Positions 32,703-44,876 are shown, counted from the first letter of the stretch. The stretch is 64,000 nt of DNA from Leptasterias polaris (GCA_037783415.1 JAZGTN010000119.1:4720001-4784000); one strand, 5' to 3'. Program-made: numbers and translations. The notes: generated by a model from the sequence alone, not told the origin.

Positions 32703-33125
32703 TGCGTCGCGTCGTGCCGTCGCGTCGCCTATTCCGTCGTCCGTCGCGTCGTCCGTCGCGTCGTGCCGTCGCCCGTCGCGTCGTGCGTCGCGTCGTGCCG
32801 TCGCCCGTCGCGTCGCCTGTTTTTCAATTGATTTGCATGGTGACTTGGACATCCGTCGTCCGTCGCGTCGTGCCGTCGTCCGTCGCGTCGTGCCGTCGCG
32901 TCGTCCGTCGCGTCGTCCGTCGCGTCGCCCGTCGCGTCGTCCGTCGCGTCGTCCGTCGTCCGTCGCGTCGTGCCGTCGTCCGTCGCGTCGTGCCGTCGCG
33001 TCGCCCGTCGTCCGTCGCGTCGTGCCGTCGCGTCGCCCGTCGCGTCGTGCCGTCGCGTCGCCCGTCGTCCGTCGCGTCGTGCCGTCGCGTCGTCCGTCGC
33101 GTCGCCCGTCGTCCGTCGCGTCGCC
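32703..33125. repeat. CCGTCGCGT-type satellite in two blocks
   Basis: Blocks 32703-32816 and 32853-33125 consist of permuted GTCGTCCGTCGCGTCGTGCC-like 5-8-bp units. A 24-bp flank beginning GTCGCCTGTTTTTCAATTG occurs after each block (32812-32835 and 33120-33143), so the array plus flank was duplicated. Arginine-rich open frames on both strands are artefacts of the repeat. Confidence 0.95.
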
Positions 33126-33143
33126 TGTTTTTCAATTGATTTG

Positions 33144-35190
33144 GACCTTCCTTCGCCAAAACGTTCTTCACTTTTCTGTCAATTGGTGGCGCTCTTTGAT
33201 TATTTCCGCCATACTCGTAGTCAAAGTGAGTCTGATGAGGTCGTCCAGATTCTAGATGGCAGATGTGTATAGTTTGATCAATCCCTGCTTGCCGTGTCAT
33301 CTCAACAATATCCTTTTAATTGTAAAAACATGTCAAGTATTAGTTTTTACTACCTCGGCTTCCCTACCATGCCTACTAGCCTGTAAAATAAAGCAATGTC
33401 AACAGCAGCATCGTAGGAAAATTACTACCAGTGCAGTACATGTACACCACATGACATGCACATCATGACATGGTTGGTGGGCTTGCTATTATTTTTATAG
33501 CCCAAAAAAACTCAATTAATCTAGGGATCGAATAGGGTTAAGACGCGAGGAAATGCAAAAAGTAGGACAGCGACTCAAAATGTAGGTTTCTCAACGAACC
33601 AAAAATGAAAAATTACTTTATTGATTATAAGGCGATGACCAAAATTCAAACCCGTGATCGAAATATAGCGATACATTAAGTGAACTCTAAACCAAGACCA
33701 TAATAGTAACACTACTGAACTAACAGAATTCATATAGAAACCACTAAAAGTAAAACCAACAAAACACAGTGCCAAAGAAGGTTACAAATTAAAATCTAAA
33801 TGGCTTTAAAACCGAGTCCATAGCAGTAACACTTGAAACAGGCAAATGAAGTTGTAGTTATATAAAATCGAAGATTGCGCTCCCAGGCTGCTATCTGAAG
33901 TCAATTGCAGGGGTGACTAACCACCAAGAATTATGCAAGACGGGTTCATTGTTATTACAGAATACAGAGGATTCCTAAGAAATTAACTAAAGGGGCCCTA
34001 GAAGAGCTTAAGAGGGAAGTATAAACAGTGCAAGGGTAATAAAACTCTAACATAGACACTTGGTCTCCTACTGAGCAAAGGTTTTTCTACACCTATTAGT
34101 ATTACACTTACCCAGGTTGTTTTTTCCAATTGTGGCTGCGCATAAAATAAACCTTCGAATTTGGCCCTTGCACATAACTGGTTCAACTAAACAGGCAAAA
34201 TACCAATAATAAGCTAGCCATGCCCACCCAAGTCTCCCCACCTTACATGGTGCCACATTCACTTGTGCATAATGTAAAGATACGGGTTCTCCTACCCCAA
34301 GTTTGAGACAAGCCAGAAGAAAAAGGTGATAAAATTAACTAGTGTTCATTAATAGTAATAAAGTAAATTTTCATGGAGAATATTCAAATAGAATTACTGG
34401 CTTTCGGTCATTCTCCGTTGTTTTGTTGTTTTGTTTTTTTAAAACTGAAGTTAGGCCTATGTGTGCACTTTTTCACAGTAAATAATAATATGCCATAATA
34501 TGACAGAAGAGTTAATTTACCAGAGTACATGTAATAGTAATGAAAGTGGTAATTGGCCCGTTTATCTTAAAATATTATCAATAATATTTGTAATGCCAAC
34601 GGAATAATATATCGCGTTTCGCAAGCCTGAAAGGAACAATAATGCAAAACGGAGGCAAAGACAAAAATTCTTTGTTTAACACCAAATCATTAAAAACAAT
34701 ATAATGGTCATGAGTCCTTGGTGTTTCTAACATTAAAACAAAATACATGGTCATGAGTCCTTGGAGTTTCTAAAACTTGATGTTAAATTTGTAAGCATTC
34801 ACTTGTAATGTTCATTTCAATACTGATTGGGCAATAAATTACGGAGTGACACAATGGTCGAGTATGATTTATCTGTCACTATAGTCATGTCAATATTTAG
34901 CAGGTAGTAACTGATACCTTTCATTTGGCCTGAAATTATTAGGACCGGCTTTTCCAAATTGACGGTTTCATCTTTGAATTGTTAACATGTGTGAGATTTC
35001 TAGAAGTGACAGAGTTATGGATCACACAGTAGAGAGTAACGTTACACGAAGTGACACATTACAAGAAACAAATCACTTTGAGAAAACTTGAAAACGGTGT
35101 ATAACATTAATAATGTGCCATACATTTCCATCGGTAACTTGCTCTGATAGCTCCCTCGGAAGCTCGGAACTAAGGGGTTATTTTCGATTC
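33144..35190. other. No recognisable gene
   Basis: Non-coding. A short duplication at 34704-34730 and 34747-34773 (ATGGTCATGAGTCCTTGG) is the only structure I can point to. Confidence 0.45.
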
Positions 35191-35218
35191 ATCAATGACA
35201 CTTCTTACGACTTGGCCA

Positions 35219-35757
35219 GATGCGCAATGAGCTCAGGGGAATGTACAGGTAGTTGACCCATGTCAACAAGATCCGAGTGACCGTCAACAACGATATGTTG
35301 AATCTAACAGCCAGATCCTGCTCACAGAAGCCTTGCCTCAGATGACACATTAACATGAAGAATTGGTCAATGAAGGGAAGTGACTCTCGTGTCACAGCCT
35401 CCCCACTTGACCATAATCCATGGATACAATATTGCTGGACCTGCCACCATCTGAAAATACTTCCTGTTGGTTGTAATGCCATGAAAGCTGCTTTAGTCAC
35501 TGAAACCGGTGTAGAATTCCATAGTGGCAGAGTCGTACGAGAACCTTTCCAAACAGAAGAGCTGATTGGTCAGGTGAACACAGTAACTTTCCAGGACTTG
35601 GATATTATTTCGAGCATCTTGGAGTCTGTCCTCTGCTGGTTTGACAGAGTAGCTGTGATCTTGTGGACTTAAGAGTGCCTCTTTGTTCTCGGACTCCACA
35701 GCAGTCAATCCATTTTTCTCACATAGTTCAACACTGGCTTTCTTTATAGGCTCTTGT
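35219..35757 (-). pseudogene. DDE_Tnp_4-type (PIF/Harbinger-ISL2EU-like) transposase N-terminal exon, frameshifted
   Basis: The minus strand has a splice acceptor (TTTCTTTGTAACTGCAG|AC at 35757) and a donor (CCAAGTC|GTAAGA at 35219) bounding an exon. The first frame has LTNQLFCLERFSYDSATMEF then FYTGFSD and a stop; a one-base shift later continues FMALQPTGSIFRWWQV, RESLPFIDQFFMLMCHLRQG, EDLAVRF-like EQDLAVRFNISLLTVTRILL, then TWVNYLY and RIWPSR. The latter is the helix-turn-helix module that precedes the DDE_Tnp_4 nuclease in this superfamily. The DDE domain itself is not visible downstream. Frameshift and missing nuclease make it a relic. Confidence 0.7.
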
Positions 35758-36842
35758 CTGCAGTTACAAAGAAAAATGAAGACTGCTTAGGTTGGTATTC
35801 ACCTCCCATATGTATTGTTAATTGTTTAAAGCAAACTAATACATGCTTTAGTACAAATCTGATCCAACTAAATACACATGTACCGGTATACAAATCGCTT
35901 ATCATCATTTATCACATCACCGTTTCAACCTACTAAATGTTTTATTACTAACATTTGTGGAAATGAAATCAACAATGCAGACTAATAAAGCCTGCATGGC
36001 ACAAACAAAGGTGCTAATTATCAAAGTAATTCTGTGTGTATGGTTTACCCAAGAAAAATTGACTTGAATGGATTGAACCAATTATCAAGATGATCAGTTT
36101 GAACACTTGTCTTTGTAAATTTGGTACAGCTATTCTCAAGCTGTAACTTTGGTACAGCTGTTCTCAAGTCATGAGACAAAGCTATGCTATCTTTAGTTTT
36201 AGGAAATTAAACTTAAGCAATCACGTACAATGTAATAACAAGTATCAAGTTATGTTTCAATGTATTTATTCAACATTAAAATGTAAATACAGATTGTTGC
36301 TAAAACAAAGCTTACCGCTGATATTTGACTCTGCCAGATGGTTGGAACTTGGACGGAATAACATCTGGTTTAAGTTTGTGTAATCCATTTAGGGTTTTAA
36401 TGAAGTCACATTTCAAGAAATGCTTGGAGCAAACTCGTGTATGTTTTTTCAACTGTGGAAAAAGCAGGCATCAGCAATTACCGAGGATTTGTAACTGAAT
36501 TACTCTTCGCTCATTTCATTTAGCTTCGTGTTAGTTTTCTTTTGTAAAATTTCCCAGGATTACATCGACTAATCTCCAAGATTATATCGACTAACGGGTC
36601 TAAAAAATAATAAAAAATGTTGCTCAAGTAAAAAGGCCCCTTCCATGGAGAGCCATAACAGCCAAACAAGGTGGGCTACAAGTACTACTACTACTTGCCC
36701 CATGAATTAGGCCAATACATTTTGTATCCTTAGCCCTAGTACCATAAGAATCAAATTTTAGTGCCCGCTGTAATTTTTAATCCGGGTCATGAAACTTACC
36801 GATTGAATGCTACTTACTAACTTGTAAAAAGCCCTATAGCTG
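35758..36842. other. No recognisable gene
   Basis: AT-rich non-coding DNA with a small direct repeat (TTTGGTACAGCT..TTCTCAAG, twice near 36118-36170). Confidence 0.4.
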
Positions 36843-37300
36843 AATCACAGATTTTATGGGAAAATTTATTGCCTTTTAGAGTAGCGATTGCGAATTTTTA
36901 ATCACATGCGTGAGAACGAACCATACTTTGTCGGGTTCCCTCAACAATTTCACAACAGTTACACGATCAACTGCTACATTCTAATGGGGACCGGACTGAT
37001 TTACTTAGCGCCCCGAGTACAATATCTCTTTGCGCAGACGGGCGTCAGATGCGCACCACATGCACATTACACGTAAATTATTTCACAAAACCTTGAATGC
37101 GCTCGGCGTGCTGAGTAAATCAGTCTGGTCCCCATATATACATGTAGATTGTAGCAGCTGATCGTATAATTGTTTTGAAAATGCTAAGGAAACCAGGCAA
37201 AGTATGGTTATCGCGCAAGTTGTTAATATTATGTGATCAAAAATAAACACTCGCGTCTCTAAAGGCAATCAATTTCCCCCACAAATCTGTGATGTTTTTG
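36843..37300. mobile_element. Imperfect palindrome, ~200-bp arms (foldback MITE)
   Basis: The left arm (about 36843-37020) pairs with the right arm (about 37098-37300). Shared motifs are CACAGATTT..TGGG, ATTGCCTTT, ACCATACTTTG, ACGATCA..TGCTAC, GGGGACC and GACTGATTTACT. Each arm has diverged with small indels. Confidence 0.75.
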
Positions 37301-37324
37301 GGAAAAAAAAATCAGCATTAGGGC

Positions 37325-37376
37325 TAGTTGCGATAATCGTAACCCTCCTTTCCCGAACGGCCTTTAGGCCGGAGGG
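37325..37376. repeat. Short hairpin with ATAATCGTAACCC terminus
   Basis: ATAATCGTAACCCTCC pairs with GGAGGGTTACG across about 25 bases. The same ATAATCGTAACCC start opens the element at 39905. Confidence 0.6.
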
Positions 37377-38267
37377 TTACGAGGACGTGTGCACGCCATT
37401 CGACCATTCGTGCCAAAACATGCAATTTCGACCAATGTTGACAGACTAGTCACCAGATTTGCCCAATTTTTACCACTTTAAAAAATCATGAAACAAATTC
37501 TAAGAACACGGGCTTGATCTTCAATGTCTAAGGAATCCAACCATAATACTCAAAACATCATTTAGAAAATATTTTGAAGAAAAAAGGACAAAAACTTACC
37601 AGAGACGGAGCAAATGCTCGTGAAGCGAACACAGACGATGGTTGAGGTTTTGAACCCCGCACTTCGTTACCATGCAACTTCTCGACCAATCAGTGTAAAT
37701 TCCCGACCAATCAGCACAAACCAAGGAAAAACAGACCGGCCTGCCGCGGCTGTAGCCCGCGAACCGGCTATGCCCGCTCGCGGACTGCACGTGTGTGTTT
37801 GTGTGTGCTTGCGCTGGGCTGTACATACACACACACACAAGTTAACAATATATTAGATTAAAATAGCCTTAATGACAGTATTTCTGTAATCAATAGATAA
37901 TTTAAGATAAAAGTTATACTCACAGAGAGTTCTACAACCCTATCCCTCCCAAATAAATAGTATTTGGAGCATGGCCAGAGCCATGCTCCCCACAAAATGG
38001 AGAGAAATACAGGGTGAAAATATTGTGATCTCTCGTGCTCAAAGCTAAAAATGGAAAATGAGAGTGAATCTACAGGTCGCGACCCAAAAGTTAACTTTTT
38101 CTACACTGAGGGTGCACTTGGGCTCCCTACAATAACATAACTTACTATAAAAAACCACTAAAATGGTCTTTAAGAAGTTGTTAATAAAGAACATCAATGG
38201 ATATAAAGACCATTCCTATGAAATGTTCTTGACCATTCTTGAAAGAATATTCGTCCATGTATCTTAC
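37377..38267. other. No confident gene; possible promoter-like CCAAT pair
   Basis: CGACCAATCAG occurs twice (about 37682 and 37703) beside a GC-rich stretch with several CpGs (37735-37790). It could be a promoter, but no transcript can be assigned. A short CA repeat lies at about 37826-37840. Confidence 0.3.
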
Positions 38268-38417
38268 CAATATTGCATGTACTACATCTTCTGGATTGGA
38301 CTCTGGCTGTCTTCTCTTCAACCCCAATTTTTTCAACATCCTTTTCAAGTGACGCACACTATCAGAAAACCCCCCAAAATAAATCAGTACTCTATTAGGT
38401 TTGACATGCTTGCCCAA
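38268..38417 (-). CDS. Possible exon of an integrase-like transposon protein
   Basis: The minus-strand translation includes RVLIYFGGFSDSVRHLKRML then KKLGLKRRQPESNPEDVVHAIL, ending at a good donor (GCAATATTG|GTAAGA at 38268). The pattern (..SVRTLKRRL..LGLRRR....DVV.AI) resembles the N-terminal region of metazoan integrase-core proteins known to me, but no catalytic residues are within the fragment. Start and upstream exons are not identified. Confidence 0.3.
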
Positions 38418-39904
38418 CCTTTTACCTTATGCGGAAAACTGTTCCCATTACAACTTCCACACCTTCAGTAATGCAGACTAAGGCAGGCAGTAAAACCAAA
38501 ATTTCCAAGCTTTACCAAAGTGATTACTAATAACTTCACAACAATGACATAAATGAAGTCACAAAACGATAATGATGTTTTAACTCTTCAAGCTCTAAGA
38601 CAGCAATATTCTTCTAATTTTTAAAATAGCAAAAACATTATGCCAACCAGAACATGGCGTGATTCTATTGATATACATGTGAAGGTTGCAACAACTGTCT
38701 AATGATAAAGTACATGTACAATAAACAATACTGACCTACGTGTTACCCCGTGTTTGAAAAACAAAAACGAACATATTGCTGGGATGGTGTAGCCTGCATT
38801 GAAGTACATGACTACCAGGTACAGAACTGAATATTTAAGTAGCAAGGAAAACAACTATGGACATAATAAACAAGAATAATTTTACATTTTAGCAATTATT
38901 AGAACAGACCAAAGTTTTTTAGAAAATGTAAAGGGAAGTAAAATGAATAAATAATTATTATGTCTTTTAAAAATTAGTGTTCATAACTACATAAAAGCAT
39001 TATGAGCGCTATGGGACATCCTACATTCCACACAAAGACTAAAATAAATAATGCTTATTTTAATCATGCATGCTGAAAGGAATTGTATTTCAGCTGGAAG
39101 CACTATACAATTATGTAATGACAGCTTTAACTCATTCCATGGGTTGATATGGGTTTAATACATAGTACAGGTTAGTTTTTTCATGTGACGTGCTCTAGTC
39201 TAAACCATTATAAAGAGTAGAATCTGTATACAGATGGCATACATGTACATGACATGACAATTTCCAAAAGGATACGATCAACTGCTCCTTCAGGAATCAA
39301 TCCTTGAAGAGCTGGAGTGTAGTCCGGTAGAACGGCAGCAACACGATGCGTACACACAAGTTGACACGCAACAACCCATAGCAACTAAACAGTGAATTAA
39401 AAGGAAGAAATTAATAGAAAAATAATAGATGCAAGGACAAATAATTTTTTCAAATTTTATTTAACATTACAGCAGATATTTGAATATAAGAATTACAGTC
39501 ATGATACAGGTTCGGCATCTGTGTGGCATTTTAATTCATCAATTTACGCACTGTACTTCTAAGTTAGTGCTACTGACTATGATTACTTGTGTGCAGTGCC
39601 GCCATTGGTTCTCCCAAGGTCAAACACCCACGGCGCAGTGTAACTTAACTGTCTCATTCAGTGCAAACATTTTGACAAAAAAATTCTGATGTTTCATCTA
39701 TCCAGAACAACTTAATAGTTAAAAAGGACTACCACCAGTACAATGTAATGTAGGAAAAATAAAGCAGTTTTATGTCAGCATAGGCTGCTGTACTTGATTA
39801 GTAATTATAGTAGGCCTAATAAAAACAAAAATAATAATAAATGGGCCCTAACGTAGACCTAATCATAATAATGAGGCTTAATTACTTGGTACAGCGTTTA
39901 GTTT
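38418..39904. other. No recognisable gene
   Basis: AT-rich non-coding DNA; nothing structured found. Confidence 0.45.
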
Positions 39905-40316
39905 CAATAATCGTAACCCACCACCATCCTCTCTGACCGTCGGGAGGATGGTGGGTTACGATGAATGCCAGTCAAGTTGCCCCCCAGCTAAGTCGCCCAC
40001 TACAAAGTCGCCCACTACAAAGTCGCCCCCCCTGGCAAAGTCGCCCCCCTCACATTGTTACGCCAACATACAGAGTGGATCTCCTTCTGCCTGAATAAGT
40101 TGTTTCAAAATTCTCAACAGCGCCCTCACTCTGTGAAATTGCTCAACCTTTTATACACCGGGTGACAGGGGGCGACTTTGTGAGGGGCGACTTTGACTTG
40201 AGAGGGGGCCACTTTGTATGTGAGGGGCGACCTTTGTAGTACTATAGTCTATACTACTTACTAGTGGGCGACTTTGATGGAAGGGCGACTTGACTGGTTT
40301 CCGTTACGATTATCGC
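39905..40316. mobile_element. MITE with AAAGTCGCCC repeats and nested hairpin end
   Basis: Outer ends CAATAATCGTAAC (39905) and GTTACGATTATCG (about 40303-40315) are inverted. The first 55 bp forms a tight hairpin (ACCCACCACCATCCTC / GAGGATGGTGGGT). Inner ends CCAGTCAAGTTGCCCC and GGGCGACTTGACTGG are also inverted. The left half carries AAGTCGCCC copies, and the right half carries their reverse complement GGGCGACTTTG. Confidence 0.7.
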
Positions 40317-40696
40317 AACAACTACCTAACTATTTTATTTATAGGTAACAGCAAAAGAGCCATATGTTATGTATTCACCCGATTGACCCAAGTCCTGGTG
40401 GTTGCCTTTTTAATTATAATTTATCAAATATCAATCAAGTTCAGGAGTTTTATACATTCTAGTAATAGTTTACTACAGTAGTAGTAGGCCTAAACTATTT
40501 AATGTTCCTAGCCCTCTGCTCTGGACAACCGATTATTATCGTAACTACACAAAATTAACAATCCTCACCACTGATCCTTTTGAAGGCGGCATAATGTTGA
40601 CTTGCATGCCTTTGTTGTCGATATTATTATTAATAAAAAAAGGACTGACCACGGATGTCAACCTCTCTCTTCGTCTCATCTCATGTGTATACCTAC

Positions 40697-40915
40697 CGCT
40701 AGACGATGTGACCTCTGTTTACATTCAAACCGCCCTCTGTTGACAAGTCTGTTGTCCAAGTCATGTTCCGCCGGGCAAAAAGACGCGTAGTCATGGTAAT
40801 ATTGCGTGTACTTTCTAGCTGGCTGTCAAGTACACAAAGGTTTTGCCCGGCGACATGCGCGCGCATCATGTTATGATTTTCAAATGACGTCAGAGGTCAC
40901 ATCGGTCATCGTCTT
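40697..40915. mobile_element. Foldback element ~220 bp
   Basis: CGATGTGACCTCTG (about 40704) pairs with CAGAGGTCACATCG (about 40890), and GCCGGGCAAAA pairs with TTTTGCCCGGC nearer the centre. Non-coding. Confidence 0.65.
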
Positions 40916-41061
40916 TAGTGCAAGCAAAAAAACACACGCGCGCACAGAGCAGACTGTATCCGACTATCCACCCGCGTGTACACGTTAATGGAATGAAGGC
41001 TGGAACCCAAACAACCTTAAGACCATCTGGGCTCTTGAAAAAATATCCACCACAAATATGC

Positions 41062-41186
41062 AAACTATGCGACGAAGTATGCGATAAAGTATGCGATAAT
41101 ATTTGCGACATCGCAAATATTTGCAAAGATATTTGCAAAGATTTTTGCGACATCGCAAATATTTGCAAAGATATTTGCGATGGCGA
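41062..41186. repeat. Short repeats of TTTGCAAAGATA / TTTGCGACATCGCAAATA
   Basis: ATTTGCGACATCGCAAATA is itself palindromic and occurs twice (about 41100 and 41142), separated by TTTGCAAAGATA units. Repeat-driven open frames on both strands cover the area (cysteine-rich on plus, serine-rich on minus); I do not consider either a gene. Confidence 0.75.
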
Positions 41187-42300
41187 TGTCCCTTCAGGGC
41201 CACCATACCTAAGAGACGTACGTTGTTTGGCGGGCGGTTTAAGTAATGAGACGAACGACTTCCAACCCAAGGCAACAAAATGGCCACCACCGCCTCCTGT
41301 TTCAGTGACTGTGATTGAGCAAAGAAATCGTCCATATTCCTCGTGAAGCACAATGTATGTATGATGTCAATTTAGGAATAAGCTTTGTAGTAGAGACTGC
41401 TGTTCAAGCTTTTATTTAGCCAGGGCTAGAAATAAGTATGGTGTCCACATGATTTTACAGGATCGAAAACAGGTTGTCCAACTTTGGGGGCAACTCGTCT
41501 CGGCAGCTGTCGGTTCTGCTGACGAGGGTCCAGGAGGTGCAAACCCCGGCAGGAAAAAACGAGAGACTGGGGAGTAGAAAGTAGAATGCCAAGGTATTGA
41601 GACAAGTGTTTAATTTGTGTGGCAATCATTCGGAAAAGTTTCCGGAGCACGCCACCACCTTCTGGACGTTTTTTTTAATTTATTTTTTTACCAATATACA
41701 CCTGAGGATGTATTCTATCGATAGGGTTTGTGCGCCAAAATGTAAAATAAATAGTTTTCATAGGGGACCGATTTTAAAAAAATATTATTTTTAGGAAAAT
41801 CCTAAAATGTGAAAAATAAAAAACGCGCTTCTTTCCCCAGTCTTCTTTCCTCCTCCCCCACTACCTCTCCCCATCATTCACTCACTCACTCTCTGTGGAA
41901 GGAATTGAACATTTGCAATTTGCAAGCAATTAAATATGCAATGTACTTACCGGGAATTGAACCTGTATCAATCAAGAGAGAACAAATTATATACACAAGA
42001 GCATAGCCTATTTACCGCTAGGCTATGAGGGATTGATACCAAAATTGGTTTGATAGTTCTACAAATTTCTCCCATTACCTGTTTAGTAAAAGGTCATAAT
42101 GAATAATTAATTTTCTATGAATATTAAAATTAGCAGTTATTGTCGAATAGTTTGCATAAACTGAATATTCAAGAGTTTATGAACTAAAACCTGCTTTACA
42201 TATTAGTCACGTGAAAGGTTCTTTTGGATTATTTCATTAGTACAAGTCATGGGTAAGTTCATGTTCATAAGGGCAATATCGGGCTATTATTTCCCTTTTT
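41187..42300. other. No recognisable gene
   Basis: Non-coding apart from the tRNA-like sequence listed separately. A pyrimidine-rich stretch lies at about 41830-41890. Confidence 0.4.
41945..42030 (-). repeat. tRNA-like sequence (possible SINE head)
   Basis: On the minus strand TAGCCTAGCGGT (42025-42014) resembles a Pol III A box, and GGTTCAATTCC (41963-41953) fits a B box about 50 bases later. The T stem and acceptor stem do not pair properly, so this is a SINE head or a tRNA pseudogene, not a working tRNA. Confidence 0.35.
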
Positions 42301-42486
42301 TGAAACATCCTTCAATGGGGGTATGTTTGTAGCGGCAATAGTTATGATTATGTGTAATTTGGGCTATTTTCCCCTTTTTTGAATCATCCTTCAATGGGGG
42401 TATGTTTGTAGCGGCAATAGTTATGATTATGTGTAATTTGGGCTATTTTTCCCTTTTTTGAATCATCCTTCAATGGGGGTATGTTC
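42301..42486. repeat. 79-bp tandem repeat, about 2.3 copies
   Basis: Units start at 42301, 42380 and 42459 with TGAAACATCC/TGAATCATCC and CTTCAATGGGGGTATG. A diverged partial precedes the first. Confidence 0.9.
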
Positions 42487-43128
42487 ATCACATCAGAGGC
42501 CACTATAATAGCTGGCTTACCCATTCCATAAATCAACAAGTCCTGGTGAATTTTCCAATGCGCATGAACGATGACCGACTCATTGGAGTAGTGCACATTT
42601 ACCCGGACACACACACAGCAGGAAAACGAAAACAAGATGGTGTTTATTTTCGACGAAGCTTTTGCGATTTTCTGACGCCTTTTTAAGGCCTTTAGAATTG
42701 TTAAATTTTCCTGTTTTTTGCTGTATATATTCAGTTAACCCATCTTGACAGGTAAGACTAAAATTTAGAGTAATCGGCCAGATATTGAGGGAGCTAGAGT
42801 GGTGGCGTGCTGCGGAAATTTAGCCAATCATTCTCCCAGGTCGGGTCCTTTGGCTAGAAAAGTTTGTTTTTCCTTAATCATTGACATTGCAAACTGGGGT
42901 GAAAAGTTTACATTGAAATTGCTGCAGCTGGTGCAGACTGCTTCTGGACAACACTTATTTTTAATTTTTGTTTAACACTTCTATTATAAAAAGGGCACCA
43001 CGGCCAATGGGCATCAACTGCGTGGCAAGGTTAAGTTCTCTATTATTACCTTTTTAATTAGTTGTTTTGCTCGTTAATTGCTTATTTAAAATCCTTAGGA
43101 TCAGAGTAGACAGTGTGTTTAATTCATC
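42487..43128. other. No recognisable gene
   Basis: Non-coding flank of the second MULE-like element. Confidence 0.4.
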
Positions 43129-43152
43129 CATTTCTTAGGCAGCGTCAAGCTA

Positions 43153-44876
43153 GGAAGGAAGGCACTAAAAACTAACGCTTCCAGCGGTTCGGTGCCTTTC
43201 GGCCTGTCGGGTGCCTTTCGGATGCGACGGATACACGCACACGCACACGTACGTCCGTCCGTGCCTTGCATATTATTATATGCCAATTTGGATGAACTGT
43301 GTGTGTGTGCCGTTCTTCAGTAGTAGAAGCATGGGCTCCATGGTAGGGTTGCCTGCTAGACCAGGGCAGCGCGGTTATGGACAGTAGAGGGGAGGGAGGG
43401 GAAAGTGAATCAATCGAGGACGACAATATTGTCCGTTGTGATGTGCTATTCATTTTTGGCAGATCTTTCGTTGGTAGTGGATTATACAGAGGGTCTTCTT
43501 AAATTGAAAATAGGCCTAACTCATAACTGCCTATGGGAAATTCACACACCTGGTGAATTTTCAGTTACCCCAATGGCAATAGGAATTAGCCCTTAGCCCT
43601 AGATTCAAACTGTGTGTATTGTTCAACATAATTACTTAAACAAAAATGTATGAGGGTGTTCACAGTCACAGAAGAAAAATATAAGTACACAAATATTGTA
43701 TTTAATCATGGGATTTTTTAATAACCAGGTCACAGAGGTTAGTAATTGCTTCATGTACTAACGTCTGAGACCTGTTCCTTGATATGAGGATGGAAAAACA
43801 TATTTAAAAACAACAGCATTTGTATTTAGTCATGGGATTTTTTTAATTACCAGGTCACAGAGGTTAGTTTGCTTCATGTACTAACGTCTGAGACCTGTTG
43901 CTTGATATGGGGAACACTGAGCACTTGTATTTAATCATGGGATTTTTTAATAACCAGGTCACAGAGGTTAGTTTGCTTCATGTACTAACGTCTGAGACCT
44001 GTTCCTTGATATGAGGATGGAAAAACATATTTAAAAACAACAGCATTTGTATTTAGTCATGGGATTTTTTTAATTACCAGGTTACAGAGGTTAGTTTGCT
44101 TCATGTACTAACGTCTGAGACCTGTTGCTTGATATGGGGAACACTGAGCATTTGTATTTAGTCATGGGATTTTTTTAATTACCAGGTCACAGAGGTTAGT
44201 TTGCTTCATGTACTAACGTCTGAGACCTGTTGCTTGATATGAGGAACAGCACTTGTATTTATTCATAGGATTTTTTAATAACCAGGTCACAGAGGTTAGT
44301 TTGCTTCATGTACTAACGTCTGAGACCTGTTCCTTGATATGAGGATGGAAAAACATATTTAAAAACAGCATTTGTATTTAGTCATGGGATTTTTTTAATT
44401 ACCAGGTCACAGAGGTTAGTTTGCTTCATGTACTAACGTCTGAGACCTGTTCCTTGATATGAGGATATAGGGATTTGAAAACAGCATGCATGTGCATCTC
44501 TACTACTATTAAATACTAGTTTTCGTGTTGAATCTGAACGTTTGACATATTCTGGAATATTTGTGTACTTGTATTTTCCTTCTTTGACTGTGAACACCCG
44601 GGCCCCTCCTACATTTGTTTTAATAATTATGGTGAACAATACACACAGTTTGGATGTAGGGCCGAGGGCTAGGGCTACCATTACATTGGGATAACTAAAA
44701 ATGCAGAGTTGTGAATTTCCCATTATAGGCCAATTTTGCGCACACAGCCAACGGCCAACGCTCTGTACATGGGTGCATGTGCGTGTGCGTGTTTCCTTCG
44801 CCCGTCGCATCCGAAAGGCACACGACCGGCTGAGGAGGCACCGAACCGCTGAAAGCGTTAGTTTTTAGTGCCTTCC
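43153..44876. mobile_element. Nested 1.7-kb foldback MULE-like element with 9-bp target duplication
   Basis: It sits inside the left terminus of the larger element, flanked by GTCAAGCTA at 43144-43152 and 44877-44885. Its ends (left GGAAGGAAGGCACTAAAAAC; right inverse GGAAGGCACTAAAAACTAAC) are inverted, and similarity continues inward with gaps to about 43700 and 44500. The centre is a tandem array. No coding capacity, so it is non-autonomous. Confidence 0.88.
43697..44465. repeat. Tandem array of 104-125-bp units, seven copies
   Basis: ACAGAGGTTAGTTTGCTTCA, then TGTACTAACGTCTGAGACCTG, recurs seven times. Unit length alternates because some units carry GGATGGAAAAACATATTT and others GGAACACTGAG after the common part. 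Forms the core of the nested element. Confidence 0.9.

Noticed and set aside
32591..33300. Arginine-rich open frames on both strands
   Set aside because: Produced by the CCGTCGCGT satellite, which is open in several frames at once.
40890..41351. Overlapping 142- and 153-codon frames on opposite strands
   Set aside because: Both are driven by short palindromic repeats and neither shows a domain; no basis to prefer one.
41945..42030. Functional tRNA gene
   Set aside because: A and B boxes are present, but T-stem and acceptor-stem pairing fail and no anticodon loop can be drawn.
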